A stretch of DNA of 13,141 bases, taken from the NCBI GenBank assembly GCA_016618085.1, contig JABLTG010000290.1, forward strand, positions 1 to 13,141, given 5' to 3'. A program made the translations under genes and the position numbers. This DNA is from Neovahlkampfia damariscottae. Its lineage: Eukaryota; Heterolobosea; Selenaionea; Neovahlkampfiida; Neovahlkampfiidae. Position 1 is the stretch's first letter. Each line of letters begins with the position of its first letter. This document shows, piece after piece, positions 6,168 to 13,141 of this stretch. The notes beneath the pieces were generated by a model that worked only from the letters and a program-made list of their open reading frames with translations, did no database searches and had not been told where the DNA came from.

Positions 6168-7427
6168 ATGCAGAAAGAGTATTGTGAAAAATGCAAAAAG
6201 GTCGTTTATCTAATGGAAAAAGTATCCGTTAATAATCAAATTTTTCATGATACTTGCTTCAGTAAGTGTTGTTCCTATTTTAATTTTCTCACAAAAAAAA
6301 AGAATGCAAAACATGCAAGAAGAAATTGACAATTTCAAATTACCACGTTTTAGAACATGATATATATTGTAAAAATCATTATGATCGAGCAACAAAATTG
6401 GCTCTTGAAAATGCCCTTGAAAAAGAAAGAAAACCTTCTGTAAAAAAAAGTTTGATTTTTTTCTTTTGGTAACTAATTTTCAAAAGATCAAACTCCTTAT
6501 ATAGATTCAATTAAAACAAAAGTTCCACAAACAGTGACAACAGAAAAAAAGTTTGAAAAAAAAATTTCAGAAAAAAATTTCACACAAGAAACTTTGGAAA
6601 ATCCAAAAGTGCTCAAAGAAAATGGTTCATTAAAGAAGGTAGAAACCAAAGTTTCAAAGGAAGACGATGAATCAAAACTAAATTTTGTGAAAAACGAAGA
6701 AAATAAAATAGAAGAGAAAAAGGAAATAAAAGAAGAATCAAAGAGTGAAGTGGTTTCACCAAAACCAAATCTAAAAGTAAAATTTACTGAAAACAAACCA
6801 AAAGTTGAATCACCAAAACAACCAATCATCAAAAAAGAAGAAAATGAGATAGATATAACGACAACTGAGACAAGCCCAGTTACACTCAAACCGACACAAA
6901 GACAGACTGACATTCCTTCACCAATTGAAACAAAGAAACCACTTCAAAAAAATGAACTCAAAACAACAGCAACGACTCCTGCCACCTCACCAAGTACATG
7001 GCAATTTGTAAAAGAAAAAACTCAAAAAATATCAAATCTTTTACCAACTCGCAAATCAAATGAAACTACTGTTGCACATAAAGCTCATTTTGAGACACAT
7101 TTTGAAAATGAAGAGATGGGATTCATGCCTGAAGTGGACATAGATGAATATACAAAAGATGAAATTGAAGAGATGAATGATCCAGATGATCCAACTGTTC
7201 AAAATCCAATGTCTGTTATTGGTTTGGTTGGAAATCGTTCAAAAAATGCAAAGTTACAAAAAGAGATTGAGAAAACAAAAAAAGAACAAATACATGAAGC
7301 CACTTTTTCCAGAGCATTTGATGAAGATGAGCTGAATTATCAACCAAAAGATGAAAGTGTTGAAGAAGATCTATACACACCCTGGTTTTCTGGTCAGGAA
7401 ATTATTGACGGACAAGAATTGATTTGA
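6168..7427 (+). CDS. LIM-domain protein with long charged C-terminal tail (3 exons)
   Basis: Exons are 6168-6261, 6303-6449 and 6487-7427, with introns of 41 nt (GTAAGT) and 37 nt (GTTTGA), giving 393 residues. Splicing restores one complete LIM zinc finger at residues 6-57. The predicted Zn ligands are C6, C9, H27, C30 and C33, C36, C54, H57 (C-x2-C-x17-H-x2-C-x2-C-x2-C-x17-C-x2-H). The first intron falls between the ligands C30 and C33, so the unspliced frame shows only half a finger. From about residue 75 to 260 the protein is Lys/Glu/Thr/Pro-rich low complexity, probably disordered. The last 130 residues are acidic and better mixed (EVDIDEYTKDEIEEMNDPDD, then a charged helix, then DLYTPWFSGQEIIDG). 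LIM domains bind proteins, often at the actin cytoskeleton. No catalytic domain is present and no partner can be named. Confidence 0.85.
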
Positions 7428-7516
7428 ATAAATATTTATAAACAATTATTCTGAGTTAAAGAATTGACTAAAAACAAAATTCATGAAGTATTTCAATGAT
7501 CACCTCACAAATCCTC

Positions 7517-7534
7517 AAAAAAAAAAAACAAAAA
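7517..7534 (-). terminator. RNA polymerase III T-run terminator of the tRNA-Trp gene
   Basis: On the minus strand, five nt beyond the tRNA 3' end, a run of five T (7530-7534) is followed after one G by twelve T (7517-7528). This is a standard Pol III stop and supports transcription of the tRNA in this direction. Confidence 0.75.
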
Positions 7535-7538
7535 TAAA

Positions 7539-7610
7539 TGAGGCTTGAAGGAATTGAACCCGCGACCTGACGATCTGGAGTCGCCTGCTCTACCCCTGAG
7601 CTAAAGCCCC
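7539..7610 (-). tRNA. tRNA-Trp (anticodon CCA)
   Basis: These 72 nt fold as a cloverleaf. The acceptor GGGGCTT pairs with AAGCCTC (one G-U) with A as discriminator base. The D arm is GCTC/GAGC. The anticodon stem GGCGA/TCGTC has loop CTCCAGA, with the CCA anticodon opposite plus-strand 7576-7578. The T arm is GCGGG/CCTTC with loop TTCAATT. There is no intron and CCA is not encoded. The internal A box (TAGCTCAGGGGTAGAGC) and B box (GGTTCAATTCC) fit Pol III promoters. The T stem has one C-U mismatch next to a G-U pair, an imperfection that could mean a slightly degraded copy. Confidence 0.92.
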
Positions 7611-8771
7611 TTTCTTGTAGTTTGATAGAATGGTTAGTTATTTTTTCGTGTTTGGTGGTTTCTTCTTTCTTAAATAAATTTTTTCAGTTGTTCTCAAATA
7701 CCGATCTTTTTGTTTCATATCTTAGTTTTTTATAAAATGAATATTTATCAGAAAAATAAGGGTAAAAGGAAAACATTTTTTACCTTTGCATAGTTTAAAA
7801 TTCAAGTTTAAATTCAAGTTTCAAAATGAGAAACGTATTCTGGATTCATAGGATGTCCGTCCATCAATTAGAGCTAGTATGAATTGTTTTTTCATGAACT
7901 TTCACAAATTTGTTAAAAACATTAAAAAATATATCTCTTTTTTTTTAAAAGATTTGATTTCTTTTTTTCTTGTGAAACCCATTTATGATCAATTTTTCTC
8001 TGAAAAAATTCTATTTTGAGAGGTGTTTGAATTGAATCTCAATGATCAGTCACCTACACTGTAAAATAACAACTAAAATAGATATAAAAATACGAAAAAT
8101 GACACAGCTTTGGATTTAGGTCATTTGAGGAGCCGATGACATCCAATTTTACCAATTGACCAATCACATTTGATATTTTTTCCAACATGCTACTATGTGA
8201 CATTTTGAGAAATAAAGTCATTAACATCATTGTTTTGTATGTTTTAATAGAATAAAACTAAGAAATAAAAAAAATCTTCCTGGTTAGAATACAATTTAAA
8301 AAATTATTGTATTTTTAACATGTGTTTCAATGAGATGCACAAGTTTTTTTATCAGTAAGTTCTAAATTTATGAAAATTAAGATATTTAGATTTATTTAAA
8401 TGTCTTTGAATATGGGCGACAATATTGAAAAATGATTTGTTAAAATTGACCAATGGAAACTCTTAAATATGATAAAACAAATTGGATATGTTGAAGTGAG
8501 AAAAAACCCAAAAAACCATATCAAGTATTGTGGTGGATTTGGAGCAAGACTCAATATTAAATGTAAGAGAACCAATATAAAAAGCAAGAATTAGAAAGAT
8601 TTATTTTGTGATTATCCTTTGTTTAACAAAAGTATTTGTTTATGCAAGCAGTGCTTTGTTACAGCAAAGAGTATATACAGCACGGATATCTGAATAATTG
8701 GAGTTTGTTGAAAGTTGACTTGAATGAACTTTAAAATAGATTTAAAGGTTAGTAAAAAACAAAAATAGAAT
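7611..8771. other. Gene-free AT-rich stretch between tRNA-Trp and the transposase remnant
   Basis: About 1.16 kb has no supportable coding frame on either strand; the only ORF longer than 60 codons (8396-8587, minus) resembles nothing. It contains a 12-bp tandem, ATTCAAGTTTAA/ATTCAAGTTTCA, at about 7800-7823. An imperfect inverted pair AAGGGTAAAA/TTTTACCTTT lies near 7759-7786, and an AATACAAT/ATTGTATT pair near 8287-8312. Two exact TTGACCAAT motifs occur at 8156-8164 and 8446-8454. T-tracts are frequent. I see no RNA gene here. Confidence 0.5.
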
Positions 8772-9357
8772 TCAAGGTTTTATCAGTGCAAGATGTAATG
8801 AGGATTATGGAAGCTTCTGAAGTGATTTGCAAAATATCCTGATAAAATCTACAAAACACTGATTTATTTCCTTAACTCTTTCATCAATGATAATAGCTTG
8901 TCCACCAACTGTCAAAGTCTTTTCTTGTAAAAATTGGTCAAGTATTCCTGAAATAGTTTTTAAATGAAAAATAGCATATGGAGTCAAAAGTTTTCCTTTG
9001 ACAGAAATTGTCACCCATGCAACCATAGTTTCCTCAGCATTAAATATTGCCCAAGAAGGAATTTTTTTTTTGTCATTTGGATCAGTTTTCAGAAACCAAC
9101 CTTTGATGGCTGTGGTGTTCCCATTTTCAAATCTCTTTCGATTGAGTGGTGTTTTAGCAATGGCTTTTAAGTTGTGTCTTGTCAAAAATGTTTCAATCCA
9201 TTCTCTGGTAGGAGCTTCAAAGTTTTCAATTTTCCATTAGTAATGTTGAACCATTTCTTCTAAAGCAAAACTTTGACGAACTATCTTCAATATATACGCC
9301 TAAATTTATGTTATTATTTATTATTTTTACTCTAAATTCAAGTTGAAGCTTCGTCAT
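8772..9357 (-). pseudogene. Decayed pogo/jerky-like (Tc1-mariner superfamily) DDE transposase
   Basis: Read from ATG 9357, a short first exon (9 codons) can be joined over a 31-nt GT...AG intron (9330-9300). The frame then continues to a TAA at 9239-9237 and stays open beyond it to TAA 8807-8805. A further 10 codons follow to TGA 8774-8772. The middle has the order expected of pogo/jerky transposases: a CENP-B-type helix-turn-helix region (APTREWIETFLTRHNLK, then TPLNRKR...AIKGWF), then IPSWAIFNAEETMV where the family has NADET. A G-K-LLTPY segment and an IIIDE segment follow at the place of the second catalytic Asp. The first catalytic Asp reads Glu, the segment between the two is too short, and the downstream SSLHLALIKP resembles the H-L-x-P-L-D region without its Asp. 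With two internal stops this is a dead copy. Family recognition is by eye. Confidence 0.5.
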
Positions 9358-9415
9358 TTATCTTCTTATTTTGTTTTTGGAGCACCTTAAAATCATCTTT
9401 AAAGTTAAAAAAAAA

Positions 9416-9438
9416 ATCAGCTTTTAGCAAAAAAAAAA
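9416..9438 (-). repeat. Inverted degenerate copy of the GCTAAAAGCAGATTTTT core
   Basis: On the minus strand this reads GCTTTTTTTTTTGCTAAAAGC followed by TG, matching the GCTAAAAGC(A/T)GATTTTT core of the hairpin at 9529-9550 in the opposite orientation. The two copies are about 100 bp apart, so the region may be the remains of a larger fold-back element. Confidence 0.4.
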
Positions 9439-9501
9439 GCAGCTATTTTGAAGTTTTGAGCATTTGGATCTGCTAGAAACGTGATTTAGCTTATTTTTAG
9501 C

Positions 9502-9584
9502 TTCTATTTCATTCATTGGTAAAAAATCTGCTAAAAGCAGATTTTTTTTTTGCTTGGGATAGCAGACCAATGAATGAAATAGAA
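9502..9584. repeat. 83-bp nested fold-back structure (19-bp perfect inverted repeat)
   Basis: Arms 9502-9520 and 9566-9584 are perfect reverse complements over 19 bp (TTCTATTTCATTCATTGGT). Directly inside the left arm is a second perfect hairpin, 9521-9532 with 9536-9547 (AAAAAATCTGCT/AGCAGATTTTTT), around a 3-nt AAA loop. An unpaired 18-nt stretch, 9548-9565, leads into the right arm. Such nested perfect pairing suggests a fold-back/MITE-like mobile element or a cruciform. It lies between a dead transposase and the kelch gene 3' end. No flanking target duplication is evident. Confidence 0.65.
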
Positions 9585-9731
9585 TCCCCTATGGAAATTT
9601 AGAAACATCGAAATAATTCCATTTCAGGAAGTTGTTCAAATGAAAAGGAATTGGTATTGCTTCAATTTTCGAAATGGCTGTTCCCACTTGAATGTTAATT
9701 TAAAGATATGAAGGTAAAACGAAAAATATTT

Positions 9732-10989
9732 TTACAAAAAATTTAAGTCAACTTCATAAAAATCTTTTTGCCCACTAAAATAATGACCACCATGAACTAC
9801 TATTTTATCATTCATCAAAGTAGATCCTTGAGAATCACCTTGTATTGCTTTGACTTCTGTTTCAATCCATTCTAAAGAAACTACAAACCAATTTAACATC
9901 AAAAATTTCATTACCCAAATTAAATACCCAAACTTTTTCATCAACTCCACATAAAAGCAATGCATATTCACCAACAATTTGAATGGTTTTGAAAGTTTCA
10001 ATTGAACGATTCAAACTTTGGCAATCAATTTTACTCCATGTACTTGTATGTATATCATATTTATGTACATCATCAAATCTCTTTTCCCAATCTCCATTCA
10101 TCCATTGTCTATTCAATTTTTATGAGAAAAGTTTGATATTTACCCTCCACCAAAAAGAAATAATTTTTCATGTTTATATATTAAAACAGGGCCTGATCTT
10201 TTATCAGGTATATCACCTTTTACCTCCATTAATTCAAATTTTTTCTTTGGAATATCAAACCGATATAAATCATTCATTGGTTGAACATCTGGGTTTGACC
10301 CACCAAATACCCACATATTAGAGTTCTCTAAAGTTGCGCATGAATCACATCTATTACATGGTATATCTCCTATGCACTCAACTTCATTAAATTCATGCAA
10401 AACTGGTGTTAAAAACGTTAAAAAAAAAAATCAAACCTGGATTGAACGTCCATAAATTGTTAATTTTTCGATTGTTGATTAAAATTCCAGAGAATATGTA
10501 AATTAAATTATTGTACATGACGGAAACATGTCTTTCAATTTTTGTTGGAAAATTATTCAATTTCAAAACTGGAAAAAGTAAACAATCTTTTATGTTCTTT
10601 TTGACGTCAATTTCCGAAATAACATTAGCATTTTTACAACCACCAGCAACATTTCCACCGATAAAAAAGAGTTTTTCATTACAAAAATGAGCTGTATGTC
10701 TTTTTCGTTTTGGTAAAGACATTTTTTCAATTAACTTGATTTCTACAACGTTTTTTGAAGTTTTTTCAAATTTATAATTTTCTTTATAATATTTTTTCCA
10801 AGAAAATTGTTTTGTTGGATTTTCCAATTTTTTTTGATGTTGTGCTTCGCAACGTTGTTTCCAAATTTTTTCATTTGAACTAAATTTCATCAGAGTTTTG
10901 TTTGTTGAACAATAATTTATAAATTCTTTTGCAGGTAAAAAAGAAAATATTTCAAAAACGACTTCAAGTGGGATTTCTGTTTGATTCAT
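9732..10989 (-). CDS. F-box/kelch-repeat protein (4 exons)
   Basis: Exons 10989-10437, 10402-10144, 10108-9915 and 9880-9732 are joined over introns of 34, 35 and 34 nt (GTTTGA, GTAAAT and GTAATG donors; all end AG), giving 384 residues ending in TAA. Every junction keeps frame and rebuilds a kelch motif, for example FLFGGG-Q and VWVFNL-VSLEWIE. An F-box-like segment occupies residues 6-50 (IPLEVVFEIFSFLPAKEFIN, then SSNEKIWKQRCE). A lysine-rich linker follows, then about five kelch blades from residue 91 on (RHTAHFCNEKLFFIGG; NNLIYIFSG; NMWVFGG; EKLFLFGGG; NDKIVVHGG). F-box/kelch proteins usually act as substrate receptors of SCF ubiquitin ligases, the F-box binding Skp1 and the propeller the substrate. 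The substrate is unknown. Two CCAAT-type boxes lie 155-200 bp upstream. Confidence 0.85.
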
Positions 10990-11143
10990 TTTTTTGATCC
11001 AATCAAATCCTGTAAAGTTGTTGTTTGGAATAAAGGTTTGAGTAAGTTAAAAGTAAGTTTGAGTGATAAAGTTAGTCCTGGTATGTTGTACCTGAACTGT
11101 GTTACAAAATAACGGGCATTTATAGTTAATGTGGCACATTCTG

Positions 11144-11196
11144 ATTGGTCAAAGAGTGAAGACGGAGTTATTGAATAAAGCCAAATGATTGGTCAA
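11144..11196 (-). promoter_or_regulatory. Paired CCAAT boxes upstream of the kelch gene
   Basis: Two exact TTGACCAAT motifs, minus strand, at 11152-11144 and 11196-11188, spaced 44 bp. Both continue as TTGACCAATCA, matching the CCAATCA core bound by NF-Y-type factors. They lie 155 and 199 bp upstream of the kelch ATG, a usual distance for CCAAT boxes. The role is inferred from known biology of CCAAT boxes, not demonstrated here. Confidence 0.5.
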
Positions 11197-12123
11197 TTCA
11201 AATAATGGTATGAATACAAGTTATTCTATACAGTTGTCTTCAATCACATCCATTCCGGGTTTAAAGTTGAATGTAAAGTTTATTCTTGCTTCGTTTCCTA
11301 AATCAAGACAATTGGCTAATTCAAAGTATCCATATATATACTGTTTCATTGGAGACCATATCTGTGTTTACCGATATCACAAAAGAAATTGGATATCAGC
11401 ACAAGACAAAACTTAATAAAAAAAAAATTGTGGTTTTGATTCAACAATCTCAAAAAAGAATGAAAATGCAAATTTAACAACTTAAAACTGACTAAATATT
11501 GGTTTTATCAGTGAAAAAGTGTTTTTTACACATATTTTGTTAATGATAAATCAGATATTTATTAAATCATTTTGATTGGTCAAAATGAATCTTAAATATC
11601 TCAGTGCTGTTAAGGTGATTTTTTAAACTAAGTTTGTTAGTTGATATTTATGCATAAAAAAAATGTATTGCATTTTTATTCAAAATCATTGAACAGACCT
11701 AAGGGATTTTTTTCGACATATCGGCTGACAATAAAAAATTAATAAACTACCGAATGTTTTTTAACATCGATATGGTCTCTTGGTTTACTACTTCTAATTT
11801 AATGATTGGTCCTTAAATTCTCCTGGTTCATTTCTATAAATCATTTAACAACTCGTCATTTTTAGTTTCGAAAATAAAAATGTAAATTTCAATTTCAAGT
11901 TTAATCTTTTGTTGGTTTCTGAAAGACGTAAGATGGTGATACAAATATTGTGTGATGAATAATTTTGGATTCAAATGATAAAACTTCCACTTCCTTTGAT
12001 TGATCAGGAATTGAATTCATCGGACAAGAAATGTTCGAATAACTGAATCAAATTGGAAGATTCAACTCTCAGGTTTTTCCGATTACCACAGTAGAAGCTT
12101 CTAATTCTCAACAATAGAACTCG

Positions 12124-12132
12124 TTGACCAAT
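12124..12132 (+). promoter_or_regulatory. CCAAT box upstream of the M1 aminopeptidase gene
   Basis: An exact TTGACCAAT ends 29 bp before the ATG at 12162, with a second CCAAT 7 bp further on. The motif recurs six times in the 8.1-12.1 kb non-coding DNA of this window. The very short distance to the ATG implies either a short leader or a role in the untranslated region. Confidence 0.4.
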
Positions 12133-12161
12133 AGAAACCAATCCTACACTCTTGGAACAAA

Positions 12162-13141
12162 ATGAACAAGATTTATGTTTTACTCATTGCTCTGATATTC
12201 ACCATTGGAGCTGTTTCATCAAAATTCACACCACCAGAAGATTGTGTATTAAATGCAAACAAATACCGTCTTCCAAGATCAATCTTTCCAGTTGGATACG
12301 ACACTACTTTAAATCCAAGTTTAAAATCATTCAACTACACAGGAAAAACAAGCATTGGACTTCAAGTAACATCAGATTTATTCATTTTTTTTCAAAGGTT
12401 GCTCAAGAAACTTCATGTGTTGTAATTAACACAGAAGACTTAAAATTCAAAAAAGGTGATATTGAATTGAGGTCATCTGAAGGAACTTTTAAACCTGAAA
12501 AACTTCACATATCAAAAGAAACGTTACAAGCTATTATTGTATTCAAAAGAAAATTGAAAAAAGGTTTTCGTTATGTTATTTCAATCAACTTCAAAGCTGA
12601 TATCAGAACTGACCTTCGTGGATTTTACAAATCAAGTTATAACGATAGAGGAACAACAAAATATTTAGCTGTCACTCAATTTGAAGCTTTATCCGCTAGA
12701 ACAGCATTTCCATGTTTTGATGAACCATTATTCAGATCTGCTTTTAAAATGAAAATTGAAATTAACAATGACGAACCAAAAATCATGGCTTTATCAAATA
12801 TGCCAACTACAAGTGTTAAAACTATTGGTACTAAAAAAGTTTATGATTTTAAAGTTTCACCAAATATGTCTTCATACCTTGTTGCTTTTGCTATTGGTGA
12901 ATTTGAACATATTGAAAAAAGAGGACCTTTTGATACTAACTTTAGAGTTTTTACAACTGCTGGTTTTAAAGAACAAGGTAAATTTGCTCTTGATGTAGCT
13001 ATCAATTGTACAAAATGGTTCAATGAATTTTTCCAAATTCCATATCATTTACCAAAATTTGATCAAATTGCTATTCCAGATTTCAGAGCTGGAGCTATGG
13101 AAAATTGGGGTTTAGTTACTTATAGAGTTGCTCTTCTTCTT
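12162..13141 (+). CDS. Secreted M1-family aminopeptidase, N-terminal part (cut by right edge)
   Basis: Exon 12162-12365 joins exon 12398-13141 over a 32-nt GTAACA...AG intron in phase 0. The frame is open to the window end, 316 residues so far. Residues 1-20 (MNKIYVLLIALIFTIGAVSS) form a signal peptide, so the enzyme probably enters the secretory pathway. Then come the M1 N-terminal beta domain (YRLPRSIFPVGYDTTLNPSL), a DLRGFYKSSY segment, the TQFEALSARTAFPCFDEP motif and the exopeptidase motif GAMENWGL, whose GAMEN is at 300-304. This motif anchors the free N-terminus of the peptide substrate. The zinc motif HExxH with its distal Glu should follow just beyond the window. Members remove single N-terminal amino acids from peptides, and full length is usually 850-950 residues. 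The sequence after GAMEN (TYRVALLL) resembles fungal-type M1 enzymes more than the TYRE form, from memory. Confidence 0.93.

Larger units (their letters stand above)
9358..9731. other. Gene-free stretch with nested inverted repeats, 3' of the kelch gene
   Basis: About 374 bp lie between the transposase remnant and the stop of the kelch gene. They are dominated by the inverted repeats listed for 9416-9584. The remaining sequence (9585-9731) is AT-rich and has no coding frame that I can support. It probably includes the 3' untranslated region of the kelch gene. Confidence 0.45.
10990..12161. other. Divergent intergenic region between kelch and M1 aminopeptidase genes
   Basis: About 1.17 kb separates two divergently transcribed genes. 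I find no supportable coding sequence; the two overlapping frames at 11189-11477 lack ATG starts and resemble nothing. The region contains TTGACCAAT-type boxes: two near the kelch gene (11144-11152, 11188-11196), one at 11575-11583, a partial one at 11805, and one 29 bp before the aminopeptidase ATG. It presumably holds both promoters. The rest is AT-rich without strong repeats. Confidence 0.5.

Noticed and set aside
6497-6913. 138-residue minus-strand frame rich in Ser/Phe
   Set aside because: It is the antisense shadow of the Lys/Glu-rich tail of the LIM protein.
9237-9239. Possible stop-codon reassignment, because the transposase frame continues through TAA
   Set aside because: TAA ends the peroxiredoxin, kelch and capsid genes at natural protein ends, so the standard code fits and the remnant is simply a pseudogene.
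9881-9914. Frameshift in the kelch gene between two overlapping frames
   Set aside because: A 34-nt GTAATG...GTAG intron of the same length as its neighbours restores the frame and a kelch blade, so no frameshift is needed.
11189-11477. Two overlapping frames of 63-75 codons
   Set aside because: Neither begins with ATG and neither resembles a protein; they lie among CCAAT boxes in intergenic DNA.
13127-13129. Val instead of Glu after GAMENWGLVTYR in the M1 aminopeptidase
   Set aside because: From general knowledge, fungal-type M1 enzymes also have YRV here, so it is a subfamily feature and not a defect.
1-13141. CRISPR array or bacterial operon signals
   Set aside because: No regularly spaced direct repeats with unique spacers were seen, and spliceosomal introns and the tRNA structure point to a eukaryote.

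Overview
The window looks like nuclear DNA of an AT-rich unicellular eukaryote. Its host genes are interrupted by very short spliceosomal introns (about 31-41 nt, GT...AG), and a tRNA-Trp gene with internal A/B boxes and a Pol III T-run terminator is present. TAA and TGA both end recognisable proteins, which suggests the standard code. I cannot name the species. An amoeboid or flagellate protist is a guess only.

Region 1 (about 1-3507) is unlike the rest. It is a compact, intronless block with 12-33 bp gaps between genes, and a TATA-rich motif sits directly before every start codon. It encodes a probable minor capsid/penton protein, a probable double-jelly-roll major capsid protein, a clear FtsK/HerA (A32-like) DNA-packaging ATPase, an 89-residue membrane protein, and a convergent orphan of 140 residues. 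The C-terminus of one more protein is cut by the left edge. This is the morphogenesis module of a Polinton-like virus/virophage-type element, apparently integrated into host DNA. No polymerase, integrase or protease is visible, so the rest of the element must lie to the left or be missing.

Region 2 (about 3508-3842) must contain the virus/host boundary. I could not place it to the base because the left terminus is outside the window.

Region 3 (3843-7610) is host: a Nudix hydrolase (minus strand); a divergent 0.6-kb promoter region with three palindromic repeats; a typical 2-Cys peroxiredoxin (2 exons); a LIM-domain protein with a long charged tail (3 exons); and tRNA-Trp(CCA) on the minus strand.

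Region 4 (7611-12161) is sparse. It holds a decayed pogo/jerky-like DDE transposase (minus strand), a strong nested hairpin, an F-box/kelch gene (minus strand, 4 exons), and recurrent TTGACCAAT (CCAAT-box) motifs. The longer gene-free stretches are described individually.

Region 5 (12162-13141) is the 5' part of a secreted M1-family aminopeptidase (2 exons so far, GAMEN exopeptidase motif), truncated by the right edge. The host genes show no evident shared pathway. The viral genes together form a capsid assembly and packaging set.
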